Source of the DNA: Tanypteryx hageni
Lineage: Eukaryota > Arthropoda > Insecta > Odonata > Petaluridae
Assembly (NCBI GenBank): GCA_028673005.1
Contig: CM054118.1
Coordinates: 60,755,401 to 60,819,400, forward strand
DNA length: 64,000 nucleotides
Direction of reading: 5' to 3'
The translations under genes and the position numbers were made by a program. Shown here one piece after another: positions 44,963-56,989 of the stretch. Under the pieces are notes generated by a model, which searched no databases, had not been told where the DNA came from, and was given only the letters and a program-made list of their open reading frames with translations. Each line of letters begins with the position of its first letter. The first letter of the stretch is position 1.

Positions 44963-45026
44963 GCTATGGCAGACGGAGGCACAAAGAAGACGCGGGTTCG
45001 ATTCCCGGTCATAGCAGACTTTTTTC
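44963..45026 (+). repeat. tRNA-like sequence with B box, closing stem and T-run
   Basis: gctatg and catagc bracket the segment as an acceptor-like stem. cgggttcgattcccg forms a T-arm with B box, and a T6 run (Pol III terminator) follows at 45019. The D and anticodon arms are not convincing, so it is probably tRNA-derived. It is directly upstream of LINE sequence. Confidence 0.4.
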
Positions 45027-45139
45027 TCGTTTTAAAATTATTCCCAAAGTTACATTTGGTAAATGCTAAAAATATATGAAAAACGCGCTCTACTGAGATG
45101 CCGCTGAAGGAGACAGAGGAAGAGGTGTGATTATCATCG

Positions 45140-46515
45140 TTTACACGAGAAAGTTAAGAAGCTAAATATTGACAAAAGCTGGATAAAAGAATTCCTCACC
45201 GGGAGGGCCCAAAGGGTTAGAGTAGAACAAGCATACTCAAAAGAAGTACCTGTCATATCCGGGGTCCCCCAGGGGAGTGTCCTAGGCCCCCTATTGTTCC
45301 TCATGTATATCAATGATCTGCATGAGGAAGTAACTTCAGAAATACGTCTTTTTGCTGATGACTGTATAATATATAGGAAAATAAGAAATCAGAATGATAG
45401 GATCAAATTACAAGAGGATTTATTGAAGGTGGATACCTGGATAGCAATTAATAAAATGGGCATAAATGTTGGGAAAAGTAAGCTTATAACTTTTACCAAA
45501 AGAAGAGTTAAGGAATGTAGGCAATATCAGCTAATGGGTGACTACATACCTAAAAGTGACTACTGTAAATACTTAGGAACAATTATTTCAGTAAATTTTG
45601 GATGGGGTCAGCATATTGACCATGTGGTAGGAAAGGCATATAAATCCCTACATTGGGTGATGAGGAACCTCAAGGGGAGCGGTACAGCCACAAAGGAGTT
45701 AGCGTATAAAGCCATTATTAGACCTATTTTGGAATATTCTACGAATGTATGGGATCCGTATGAAGTGGGGCAGATAAATAAGTTAGAAAAAGTCCAAAGA
45801 AAGGCTGCCAGATACGTGATGGGGAAGCATAAGAAGACTGAAAGTGTAACGGAAATTATAAGAGTGTTAGGTTGGGAATCATTGGAAAATAGAAGGAAAC
45901 ACAACAGGCTATGTGGTATTTTAAAAATATTAAATAATAAAGGGGCATGGGAAAATTTATCATCTGGGATCGAGAAACCTCACTACATAGGAAAAAACGA
46001 CCACAAATATTAAATTAAATACAGGCCGCAGAAGACAAACGTCGCCAAGAACTTTTTTCTAAATAGAGGAATCTGTGAATGGAATGAGCTACCGGAGGAA
46101 ATCTTTAAGCCCTTTCCTAAATCGCTTAAGCAATTTAAGTCAAAATGTAAAGGTTTTCTTTTTTTAGAGGGTGACGAGTGAGCCGGAGGAAGTAGAGTGA
46201 ATACTTGGTAGGGTGAAGTACGGTGGGGACTTCGTGGGCCCCGGGACCGCTACGGTAACCGTGAAGGCCTACCATGAACCTCGAAAACTTCGTCTCCGAT
46301 TAAAGCCAAGGGGAAAGTAATTGTATTATAAGTATTTTAGCCAAATTTGTATTATTTTTATAAAATTAATAATTTTATTCTGTTAAATTTTGGACAAGTG
46401 ACCTTGATCACGCAGTAAGTTATATGATGTGAAATTTATTGACAATGAGTCATGTAATGTTGCCACCTGGCTTATAGCCAAATTGCAACTCATTTAGTAA
46501 ATAAATAAAAAATCA
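45140..46515 (+). mobile_element. 5'-truncated non-LTR retrotransposon (LINE)
   Basis: Begins within the reverse transcriptase and runs through a 3' UTR to a short AAATAAATAAAAA tail near 46496..46510. The earlier half is missing. Confidence 0.85.
45164..46180 (+). pseudogene. LINE reverse transcriptase, C-terminal half
   Basis: KSWIKEFLTGRAQRVRVEQ leads into VPVISGVPQGSVLGPLLFLM, YINDLHEEV and LFADDCIIYRKI (the FADD catalytic pair intact), then NKMGINVGKSKLITFTKR, YLGTIISVNFGWGQHIDHV, RPILEYSTNVWDPYEV and KLEKVQRKAARYVMGKHKK. The open frame from 45294 has 239 codons and ends with TAA near 46013. Beyond it, VAKNFFLNRGICEWNELPEE continues in the same style, so that stop is a lesion. It is better preserved than the copy at 4741..6617 and a different subfamily by sequence. 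Confidence 0.9.
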
Positions 46516-46563
46516 TTATATATAAACGGTCCTTACAGAGGAGGAGGATATAACATATATATA

Positions 46564-46620
46564 CAGCGCCGTAACCAGCTATTTTAGCGCCCGGGGCAAA
46601 CTACCAAATATTCCATAAAA
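46564..46620 (+). mobile_element. possible hAT-type terminus
   Basis: cagcgccgtaaccagc followed by gcgcccggggcaaacta resembles a common class of hAT ends. The preceding tatatata could be a target copy. The partner end was not found. Confidence 0.35.
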
Positions 46621-46629
46621 AATTCTCTA

Positions 46630-49600
46630 ATACGTATTTTTTAATATATGGATTTTGGGTGAACAATTAATAAATAAAAATGAACTATAAAAGATATAAT
46701 TTCTCACTAAACATGTACATTATTTAAATACATAATTATACATATAATGACATACATACATAATTTAAATACAGAAAATATAAATAATTTAATATTAAAG
46801 AGTGATTTTAATGCAACAAATAAATAAATATTATTTCACTTCTATATGAGTTACAACGTTAAAATTTGGTAGCACAATGAAAAATTAATATTTTTAAAAT
46901 TGCAAATTTTAGGTATTGATTTAATCAAATATTTTTCCATGCGGAAAGAACTTAAATTGGTGCAGAGTTGAAATCTTTTGAATTAAAAAATATCTCTCTG
47001 GAAAACTAATATGTTTATCAGGGTGAGATGAAATACTTACAGAATGCAAGCACCAACTACTTGTAAAGACATATGGAGAATAAAAATCGTCGGAACAATG
47101 CGAGGATTGGGCGCCAGTACGGACGAAACGACACAAAAGGAATTGCGGGCGCCCATTGGAAAATGGATAAGGAAAAGAAAAACCCAGACAAGGTGGGAGG
47201 AGAGGATGACGTAAATGAGTACTATGGCAAAAAGTACGTAGGAAATGGACCATGAAGCGTACATAATGGAAAGAGGAGATCCAGTGGGTTTACGGCGACG
47301 AAGGAAAGAGAACGGAGATAATATTACTTCCAAGAGAATATAAAATGAAGGCTTAATAGACAGACGGCGTATATAGATGAGTAGATGGAGAAATGACACC
47401 TTCACTCTTAATAAAAAGTACATTTAAATTCCCATTTCTTTTCATAATTTATCGAGACACAAAATAAGTATCCGCTACAGGCTTAAGGCTAGATATAACA
47501 TAAACAAGCAATTAAATATAAATTAAAATTTTTAATCGCTAAGTACCCAGCATAAACATCTAAATCCAAATGAAAACAATAACAATTAATCGATAAACAA
47601 ATTTCTTATTCTTTGAAGGGATAGATTATTCAATAAATGCCAAACATTGGTTTGGTTAAATCATCCAACCGCTCCATGACTTACTGTTTGATATTCTTTT
47701 TTAGCATTAATTTCGCTGTTTATTAAACAGATGTTCCGTATAAATTGAGAAAGGAATTATTTTATTGTTTATACGAAATCGAGCGCAAAGGAAAATTGCA
47801 CAACTTTCAGAAACCGTTAACAATAAAGGTTCTCGTTGCTTAATTTCGTCATATCAGTGCAGAAATATAATATACATAATAAGATCTACATATGTCAGTA
47901 ATTATGTATAAATTTTTGTTTGCGTCAGTTTTTGCGGGAGGACCTTATTTTTTTTTACTTTTTCTGCACGAGTTCCAAAAACAGAATTCAAAAGAAGAGA
48001 TTAAATTCATGCAAATATTAGATTTTTATCAAATCATTAAGATTCCCTTTTGTTATCCCTATTATTGGCAATAGAATTAGAACGATGTCTCAAGATACGC
48101 TTTGAATTGAAAGGCCCAGGGAAAGTATCGAGATAATGGAATTACGCAAAGGACAAAAGGCGAATGAGAAGAAAAAAGGAAATATGTTCGCAGCGTTTGC
48201 TTTGGGAACTGCTGAGCGCCATTCACTAACGAAAAGGATTCATCGTATTTGAGGGCTGTCAAGGCTTTTGTTTTCCAGGAAAATGTCTTGATGTTTTGGA
48301 AAAAAGGAGGCCATTTAAACTAATCAAAAAGAGAATTGAATGACATTGAGAAATATAAAATCAGCAGGAACTGGTTATGGGATAGGATTTTTTATATTTT
48401 TATATATTTTCCGTAGTCAAGGGCTCCGAGGATTATTATTTTGGTTTAATCTATATTCTTCCATGTTAAATAATATAATTAGTAGTAAAAATGTCGAAAC
48501 ATGGGGTTAAAAAAATAAAAATTTCGTATACAACAAATTTGAATAAATATTGTTACGCTCAAACAACGAATTATGATAGATTTCTGAACTAAATAATTAT
48601 AACTTGTATTTGACCAAATACTCATGCATGTAATATTTTGGATTATTTTAATTGCATTTTTAATTTACATATTTATTCAAAGTCTACATTTATCCAAAGT
48701 TGATCTGAGGTATATAATTCGTCAAACAATACTCATAACGCTATAGTAACTGTTGATAAAATGCGGAGGTTCATTTTTGTTATTATTAGAGCTTTATTTG
48801 AAAATGGCAATTTCATCAGTCGCGATAATAAACAATAAATAACTCAAGAGTAGTAGATGGTAAATCATCCATAAATACAACCTCAAGTTCCGGTTTTGGC
48901 GCATGGCCAGTTTTTCCACGATTACAGAAGCCAAAAGTGAAAATAAAATCAAATTTTACTTTGAACGAAAGTGAACGCGAGAAATGAACAAGTAATTCCA
49001 CAAAATGCAATGCAACACTTGATAAATTTCTAAATAAAAATTTCAATGTTTGAAACATATTAGAAGCTATATTTCGTTTCATGTAGAACTTATTTAACCA
49101 GCGATGTGTCTGGCAATAAAACAAATAATCACATGAAGCAAGTTACAATTTGCAACCGGGCACAGATACACATATGAGCACACTAACATCCACACGCAAA
49201 CAATCCCATGCGCCCAGGAGGAAATTTTTCTAATCCTACCGAGAGAGGGAGTCCTTTTCAGAGCCCTCTTCAAACAACCTCCACCCAAATCTCTTACGTT
49301 CCATATCTTTCCCTTTTTGTCATGAATTGGATGTAGTGCGGAAGGGGAGAAATTTTAATCAACTCGATTCAGTTGGATTATGAATGCTCAGCATTCTCTG
49401 TGGCTTCTTAAATGAGACGAGGTAATAAGGGGAGGTGTGAGGTATGAACGCTTGAGGATATTAAAGAGAGGTGGGAGCTGCAAATTTGGAGTCGTATAGA
49501 AGAATGTAGGGAAGAAGGTGAAAGAAAGAATGATTTGGAAGGTGTTGGGAAATAAAGAGGGCTAGACTTTGCAAAGATACTCCCATTATTAAGAGTGTAG

Positions 49601-51340
49601 CATTATTAAAGCGTAGTGAAGTATTAATACACTGTAGGCACTGTCTTTACGCGTTACGCGCGTCAACCTTCCCTTCCAGGGACCTCGGAGGTAAGCGCTT
49701 CGCATTTGTTCTCGCTAAGCTGAAAATAATTTATGAAAATTGCTCTTATCATGTGTCCGACAAGTGTTTTTCTCCCCGATGCATCTTATTCAACAATTCA
49801 ATTTTTAATTCAAACCTATAAAAGCCTACTTCTATCCCTTTGTGGCATCCTCAGTCACGCTATAAAAATGCGAAAAACTCGATTAAAAAATGGGAATATA
49901 TATATTTTTGAAATTTGGCAGGAAAACTAAATTCGCATGTTTTAAGGTGGTGAGGAAACAAAAATGTCCTGGTTTCGACTTCAAGGAAGACATTTCAACA
50001 GGTAAAAATAGAGTTTTCGACTTGCAGACTTTTATTCTTTTTGATATTACATAAGAAAGTATTAACCTACGATCTTCGGATCTAAACCATTTTAAAGAAA
50101 ACATTGTAAATGTTATTATTCTGATCATCTTTTTCTGCCTACAACTCGAAATTCCTCATGTTAAACGTTTAATTCATATATTTTGAGGAAATCTTGCCAT
50201 TTTTACGGGAGGTTGTCTAGCCAACCCATTACATTGTTAAGCCTCGAAATGCTATTGTTAATTTAATCCTTATCGATGAAAGCATGCTTTGAATGCTTTT
50301 AATACAAGAGAGAGAGAGAGAAGGAAATGATTTTCATAGCAATTAATGTAAACAACATTCGTTGCGTTATTTACGAGAAGAAATACAATTGAATGTAGAA
50401 TAATTATCATTCGCATATTAAAATTACTTAGAATCATGATAATAATTCAAGGGTGGAAACTACAAACGCCCAAAAGAACGAAAGTTTGTTTTTCTGTCAT
50501 CGATTTGTTAATACGAATCGAATTGATCAACGGATCAGTTTTTAACGCGAGAATTTGACGTATTCTTATTGATTCGCATTGTTGCCGGTTTCATGTAATT
50601 GGATACCAATGACTTGGATAATAGCTTCGCGTCGTATCACGAAATATCATTTTTTAAACTTTCCATTTGAATTCCAACGGGCATCTCCCTAGTTTTTAAA
50701 TATTTCCAACGGCCGCCATTTTGTTTTAAGGTGGAGAATGAAAACGAAAGTAGTTTTTCTGGAGTATGCTAGCTGGAAAAATGAAATGTCCTTTACCGCA
50801 TTTCTCTACCAAAAAGGTTCTTGAGATAGAGATGGGGTCAAACGGACGGACGGACAAGCACTTGAGAAATTATATATAGGTTATTTCGCATTAACTCTTA
50901 TCAAATTTTGTTAATATTCAATTGATCTTGGGGAGTAAAAGTGTTCAAAATCGATACTAATTAACGTTGTTATGGCTGTTACTTACAGCTATAAATATTA
51001 CGTTTTATTTACTCGTATATTTGGCAATATCAATTAGGTGAATTGCAGGGTAAAATGTAGATGTAGAATGCTAAATTCAACGCAGTTATACTGAGATAAA
51101 CAGTAAAGTAATGTGAAGTATGGCAAACCATGAGTATACTGAGATATGAAACCCATACTAGTCAGCAGAAAAAGAAGAACAAACGAGGGAAATTTTAAAT
51201 TTACAAACGATCGAAAGATTTTAATTTCCCAAATTATCTCCAAATACCGTACGAAATTCGACAAATGTATATTAGTAAAACGTCAGAACGAAGAATACTA
51301 AATATTTCTACGACCATTCCCATTTAGTCAATCGTTTGTA
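46630..51340. other. long AT-rich intergenic region, no convincing gene
   Basis: Frames up to 128 codons exist on the minus strand (46921..47423), but they read as hydrophobic low-complexity. The plus frame at about 47030..47210 (APIGKWIRKRKTQTRWEERM) faintly resembles the C-terminal tail of a LINE. Near 50830..50870 the words tacc...aaaggttcttgagatagag and acggacggacaag look like the end of a dispersed repeat shared with 55250..55320. Confidence 0.4.
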
Positions 51341-51349
51341 TTTTTCTCC

Positions 51350-53700
51350 TCCTTGCATTTAAATATCCACCCCACTTCCACCTTCTCCTTTCCCTCATCT
51401 ATCCCAGAATTCCGACAGGGTAAACCCGCGTCCACTCCTTCCCCCCTTCCCCTCATCAAAAGCCTCGCCGTCCCATCCTCCCTTTCTCCATAAAACACCC
51501 TCCCTCTCCAATCGCATCAAATCCCCTCCAACTGCTTCCCTCGCCAACCCCCCAAAAAACCCTCCTCTTGATTCCCACGCAACCCTCATCTTCCCTAGCC
51601 TCCTCTCTTCCCAGAGAGCAGCCATGGGAACTCCTAAATGCGTGCTACCGTGAAACAACCGGAGTAAATGCGTGGGATGGTGGTGCTGAGGGGGAAAATG
51701 GAAAGAGACGAGAACACAGAGAGAGGATGGGAGAGCTTTCGAACAGGGTTAAGGTATCGGGGAATTGGAAGATAAGGCTGCAGTGGGAATATGGGGAATA
51801 TTCTAAGACGGTTTAGACAGGGTAATGCAGAGAGGGACAAAGGGAGGAGGTAAGGATAAGGGATTCAAAAGAACGAAAGAGGGAAGAGGGAAAGAATTGA
51901 GATGGGAAGAAAGGAAAAAGTGGGGCGAATGAATTTATCAGGAGAAGAGAGATGTACATAGGGGTGAGGCGGTGAGGAGTGTGGTGGGAGGGGGGAGGGG
52001 CTGTTGTCAGGCGCAGTTGACTTTTTATTGCGAAGAGAACTAGGGAATGCAGGGGTCCACAGACGTTACGTCCACATGAAGCAATGGAGGGCATTGTGTA
52101 TTGCAAGGGGTCTGAGAAGTTAAAATGGAAAATAATGAGATGAGGTCAGAGAGAGAGAGAGAAAGGAGAGATAGAAAGAGATGGAAAGGTGAATAAATAT
52201 AGAATGAGTTCTCAGATCGCATGTTCATTCGTGACAAGAATTTGAGCCCCTATTCGTTTATTTGAAGACAAAATTTAAATCATCAAGCACATTATTTATG
52301 CCGTCTTATTTAGTATATAGTCTATTTATAACGTTCTGATACAGGGCCAAACGTATACGAAATTACAAGGGGCAGTGTCAAAAGTATTTTATTAACGTAA
52401 CGTTATATAGTATGGTATAGTATATAGAAAATGCCGTGAAAAAGTCGTTATATGCCAAAACGAAAAAATCTGAAAACCTTTCAAAATATTCCCAGTTATT
52501 TTGACATTATACCTTTGGAGGTTTTCTCATATTTCTTCCGCGATCCTTATTTCAACAGGAATAGTCCATCTTCTTCCATCTCGCAACAGAAAAGACATTT
52601 ATTCCTTAAGGGGATAAGGGAAAAAATGAGGGTTTGGACGAGGTCCCGACGGAAAGGGGAGAGAGGGGAAGTGGAGGGATAGTAAGGGGAAGGATACCAA
52701 AGGGAATAATTGACGGAATGACGTGAAAGGGGAGAGCAGTTTTCGGGGTACATAAGGATCGAGGGGGAGAGGGAAAGAGTGAGAGGGACTACAGAGGTCG
52801 GGAAGGTGAGTTATGACAGGGAGAAGGTTTTGGGATAATAATAGCAAAGGAAAGAAGGGAGGGAGGTGAAAGGGGAGAGAAGGGAGAAAAAGGAGGGAAG
52901 GGAAAAGTAAAGAGGAGAATCTTGTTAAAAAAACTCGGAAGCAAGAAAAGGATTGATTTCTAAATGGGAATGGCGAGAGAAATTATAGGGAGTTTGGAGG
53001 AGAAGAAAGAGCGATAAAGTGGAGAGAGAAAGAGAGAGGAGGTAATTTAATACCGGTGGAAGCGTTCTGCCGACAGTCAAAGGTCGAATTCATCCTAGAG
53101 TTAAGGAGAGAAAAATTAGAGGGGTGCTTTTTTTAAGGAGAAAGATGTTGAAGTAGGATAGAAAAATACTGGTAGAGGCACGGAAAAAATGGTAATGAGA
53201 GCGAATGGTAACTGGTTTCTCCCGTAAAAGTGTAAACATTAATGCAAATCCTAGGCGGATATTTAAATACGCAAAGAGGGTGGGGAATGGAGAAAATAGA
53301 AGATAGAGGAATGCACACGGATTGTTAGGAAGGGAGATGGACGGCAAGAAATACAAACAATGACACTTGGAGAGGAAAAAAGACGAAGAAGAGGGTAAGT
53401 ATCCCTCGGTTACGAGAGGGAAGAGTGTAGTAAGAGAGGACTGGCCAGTTTATGTGATGAATACAGGGACCGATGTAACGTTAAAAGAAGCTACAGCTTC
53501 GAATGAAAGGCGAGTAGATGGCTGTGAAATAAGCACAACAAAGGAATTGGTAGGAAGGGTTAATGAAAATAAGCTAAAACCGAAAGCAGAGGAAAGAAAT
53601 GAGTTGAAACGTGGAATGAAAAGTTGTGAAAGGTAAAGCAAAGGGCAAATATATTGAGAAAAATGATTGTAAGAAGAAAAGAAGAAGAAAGGAAAACGAG
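51350..53700. other. strand-biased low-complexity DNA: pyrimidine block then purine-rich block
   Basis: 51350..51610 is rich in C and T on the plus strand; 51660..53700 is rich in A and G (ggagagagggaaagag words), with the switch within about 50 bases. Open frames are short and biased in composition; none looks coding. Confidence 0.6.
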
Positions 53701-53876
53701 TAAAAATTAACATCACGGACGCAAAGTTTACGTAAAATTCAGATATTTCATCAGTAAATATGAATGGCTAACAATATTTAAGACACATCTAAACACTTAA
53801 TTGTGCAAAATAAAGACATATACGTATGTTTTCCAACTTGTCTTTATCAATCTTCTCCATATCCACATTATCCACA

Positions 53877-54184
53877 TTAAGACAAGTTGGACAGAGAGAA
53901 AGACAAACCTTGAAGTTTTGGAAGAAGTAAAAGAAGAAAGGAAACTGATCAGAGGAATGGAAGAAAGGAAGGCAAAATTTTTAGGCCATGTGATTAGACA
54001 TAATGGATTAATTGTGAACATCTTGGAGGGGAAACTTTTAGGGAAGAAAGGAAGAGGCAGACCAAGAAAGAAATACCTAGATGACGTGGAGTCAGTGATG
54101 GGAGTTGAGAAACACGAGATGTTGAAGAGAATGGCAGAGGACAGGAGTTCATGGTTGCAGCGACAAGGCTTAGCCTTTAGATGA
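53877..54184 (+). pseudogene. LINE C-terminal fragment
   Basis: KTSWTERKTNLEVLEEVKEE, then RKAKFLGHVIRHNGL, GRGRPRKKYLDDVESV and MAEDRSSWLQR to TGA at 54184. This series (GHVIRH...GRGRPRK.WLDD...A.DR..W) is the tail that follows the reverse transcriptase of many arthropod LINEs. The copy is cut at its 5' side, where aagacaagttgga repeats in inverted form 50 bases upstream (53837), suggesting a 5' inversion. The frame is intact for about 100 codons. Confidence 0.75.
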
Positions 54185-54189
54185 AGAAG

Positions 54190-56470
54190 AAAGACGTATG
54201 TTTTCTCGCGTTTTACGCCGTGATTAAAATTCAGTTACAAGGTGATGCATAGGAAATTTAATCATTGATCTCGTTCGTTTTTAAAGTAATATGCGTATAG
54301 AAGCACGAAAAACAAAGACATGGGTGGGAAAGGAGAGAATTGAGCACAAACGATAGCTGATGCCAGTAAAAATGGAGTTCAATGGTAAGATCGTACGAAA
54401 GTCGCGAGGTAAAGGACAAACGAAAAAGACGGTAAGAGAGGAAGGTGGAGATAATATAGGCAATGAATAATATAAGAGGTAAAGGAACAAATAAAAAGTT
54501 ATAAAAGAAGTGGAAGAAAGAAGGAAGGAGATAGGATTGATACATTTGGCTGAAGTTACAGGAGTAGGAATGAAAATGGAACAAATAGAGATAGGGATTT
54601 CAAATTTATACAATCGATTATGTAAAAAGTTGAAAAGAGAAACTGAGAAAGATAACAAGAATATCCAAAGAGAACTTATGATGCCTACTTTCCATTTAAT
54701 CATTTATTCGATACTTATATTGGCTTTAATAGCATTAAAGCCATCGCGGATATGTAGCTCTTTGTGTTCCCAAATTTCATAATTTAGCGTTATAAAATAT
54801 TACAAATACATTAGAACGGAATATTAAATTGAACACGCGTATTTGTGTGCCAAAATTAACCCGTGTACGTGTAAGGCTATACCGAATCTGAGTCCAACAA
54901 TAGTTGTTGCGATGGCAACGCTCTCGTAATGAGTGATAAAAACCGCAAAATCGCCAGTATTTACGCGAAATTCTAAGAAATATAATCGATAAGCAAAGTT
55001 TTACGATAGAAATTAGACTTCATTCCTTTCCTCAGAGAACAGTAAAAAATTCACTCCGATATTACAATTCTAAGGTATTTAAATGTGCGAGTAAAAATTA
55101 CACTGAGCGATGGATTTCCGATTTCCCATGTAAATCAAATGGGAAGGATAGTTCCTGGAATCAAATTCGGGACTTCAATCTTCGCAACAAAATCTATCCT
55201 CGGGAGCTCGGCCTATTTAGCAAAAGATTTCCACCAAGTTTCATGAAAATCGGTTTGTTGGTTCAAAAGTTAATAGGGACGGACTGACAAACAGCCAGAC
55301 ACAACGACAAAACTATAAGCCTATTTCCATCCAGGAAAGTAGGCTAAAAACGGAATAAAAAGTGCGGTGGATAATAAACATTAACCGAAAAAGTCTGATG
55401 TGTCCACAACATGCCTTTCCATACCTGTTATATTTCTCGCGATAACACTATTTATGAGTAATATTCGAATCAGACGAAAAAATAATATCGGCTAACATTG
55501 ACGACGCCGCGGAATTCTCTTGAGTTGGCGTCAAAATGTACTCAACGTTATTATAAAAAACCCGTGACTAGTGATTTGAGTAAGATATCGGGATGAAACT
55601 TTCACTTAAAAAATATTCGATGTTCACCTAATATGCAGCATGTTTGGGTGTAACTCTGATAGAAGGAGATTTAGCGAGAGGCTATTTTTTCATGACGTCG
55701 GTCAAGAATTTGCGTTGGGAGCATTTTGTTTCTTCTTACTGATTCAATGTATGCACAATAAATGAACTACGTTATTAAGCTAAAACCATAATTAATATAC
55801 AGCAATTTTTCTAACTTCGATGAACGCACCACTATTCCGAAATCACTTGATGAATAATAGCGAGTAATAAAAATTGCATAATAGCAAAATAGCATATATA
55901 ATTTTTTTCATGATAATATTTGTTTTGCCAAAAATAGTTCAGGGAACAATTTTTGCGTTATATTAATAGTTAAGAATATTTTCTACTCTAAGTTATCTCA
56001 AAATGTTCAATTTGGCAACACTGCCTCTCCCTCCCCAAGACTCAAGAGGGCGGATCATGGCTCACGTTATACCGTCTCCAATATAGATATTTAAAGAACT
56101 GCCGCAATTATAATTATATAAAAATTTAAATTGCATGATTAAACGACTTAAAATGCACAAATATAAAACAGACATATAAAGTTGGTAGGCAAATTAATGT
56201 TATGAAGACATCAGGATAATTGGACCATTAAAGAGAAGAGAGAGATCAAATGAGAGGAAATTAGAGAGATATGGACGGAAAGACGAGAAGTTGAAACAAA
56301 CCCTCCATAAGATGAACACCAGACTTGAGCATTGAAAGTATACAGATGATGCAGCAAAGAGAAACATCGAAGGAAACAGAATGTGAAGGCGGTAATCGTT
56401 AGACATCAAATAGAAAGGGCGATAAAAATCATGAATAGGTAGGATCCGCGACAAGGGCGAAATGGCGAAA
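54190..56470. other. intergenic DNA with a dispersed-repeat end
   Basis: No convincing gene. A ga-rich section lies at 54300..54660; a short palindrome ggctttaatagcattaaagcc at 54723..54743; and at 55230..55310 the words ccaccaagtttcatgaaaat and gacggactgacaaacag, typical of an old LINE or SINE tail. Confidence 0.4.
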
Positions 56471-56479
56471 CTAATTATG

Positions 56480-56980
56480 TCCTACCGTTGGGGGAGTGAG
56501 GTTTTAAGGGCCTCCCTTCTTCCGCTCGCCAGCTCTCTCTTCTCCGTGGTGTGATTTACAATATCCGAAGTTCTCCGTGAAGTGGCGTGGTGCGAGTTGT
56601 GCATAACATGCGGGCGTATTGCCTCATACGCGGTTTTCAGTCATTCGGTCATTTCGACGCTCCTTTCTCCGCAGTAACTCCACACTTTTTACGTTTGTAT
56701 GCGTCGGGCGAAGTTCCAGAGTTCAAAGTTGCTTTTTTAACCTCCCACGGAACAATTTTCGTTCGCCTACGCCGTACGCCATATATTGCGTCATGATATT
56801 AATATTTGCTTCCGTAGATTGGAGAGAAGTGCGAGTTATTCTTCAGAAAGTCCACTGTTTCCCTCACTAAAGTTTTTGATAAAAAGAATTTTTGTCATCC
56901 ATATGGAGAAGTTGACGGTCAAGTCTTCAAGAATGTGTAGTACGTTGCAAGCATATCAAAATATTTTGTAACTTGTATTA
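56480..56980 (+). other. CpG-richer patch with overlapping short frames
   Basis: GC content and CG words rise sharply (gtggcgtggtgcgagtt, acgcggttttcag, cctacgccgtacgcc). Frames of 69 and 83 codons overlap on the plus strand; neither resembles a known protein. It could be the first exon or promoter of an unseen gene, or an old insertion. Confidence 0.25.
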
Positions 56981-56989
56981 ATGTTATGT

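Noticed and set aside
46921..47423. 110- and 128-codon hydrophobic minus-strand ORFs as membrane proteins
   Set aside because: They overlap in two frames, lack family motifs and lie opposite a purine-rich strand that biases toward hydrophobic codons.
53090..54703. Several 60-140 codon minus-strand ORFs rich in Phe, Leu and Ser
   Set aside because: Antisense of purine-rich low-complexity DNA and of a LINE fragment; no independent support.
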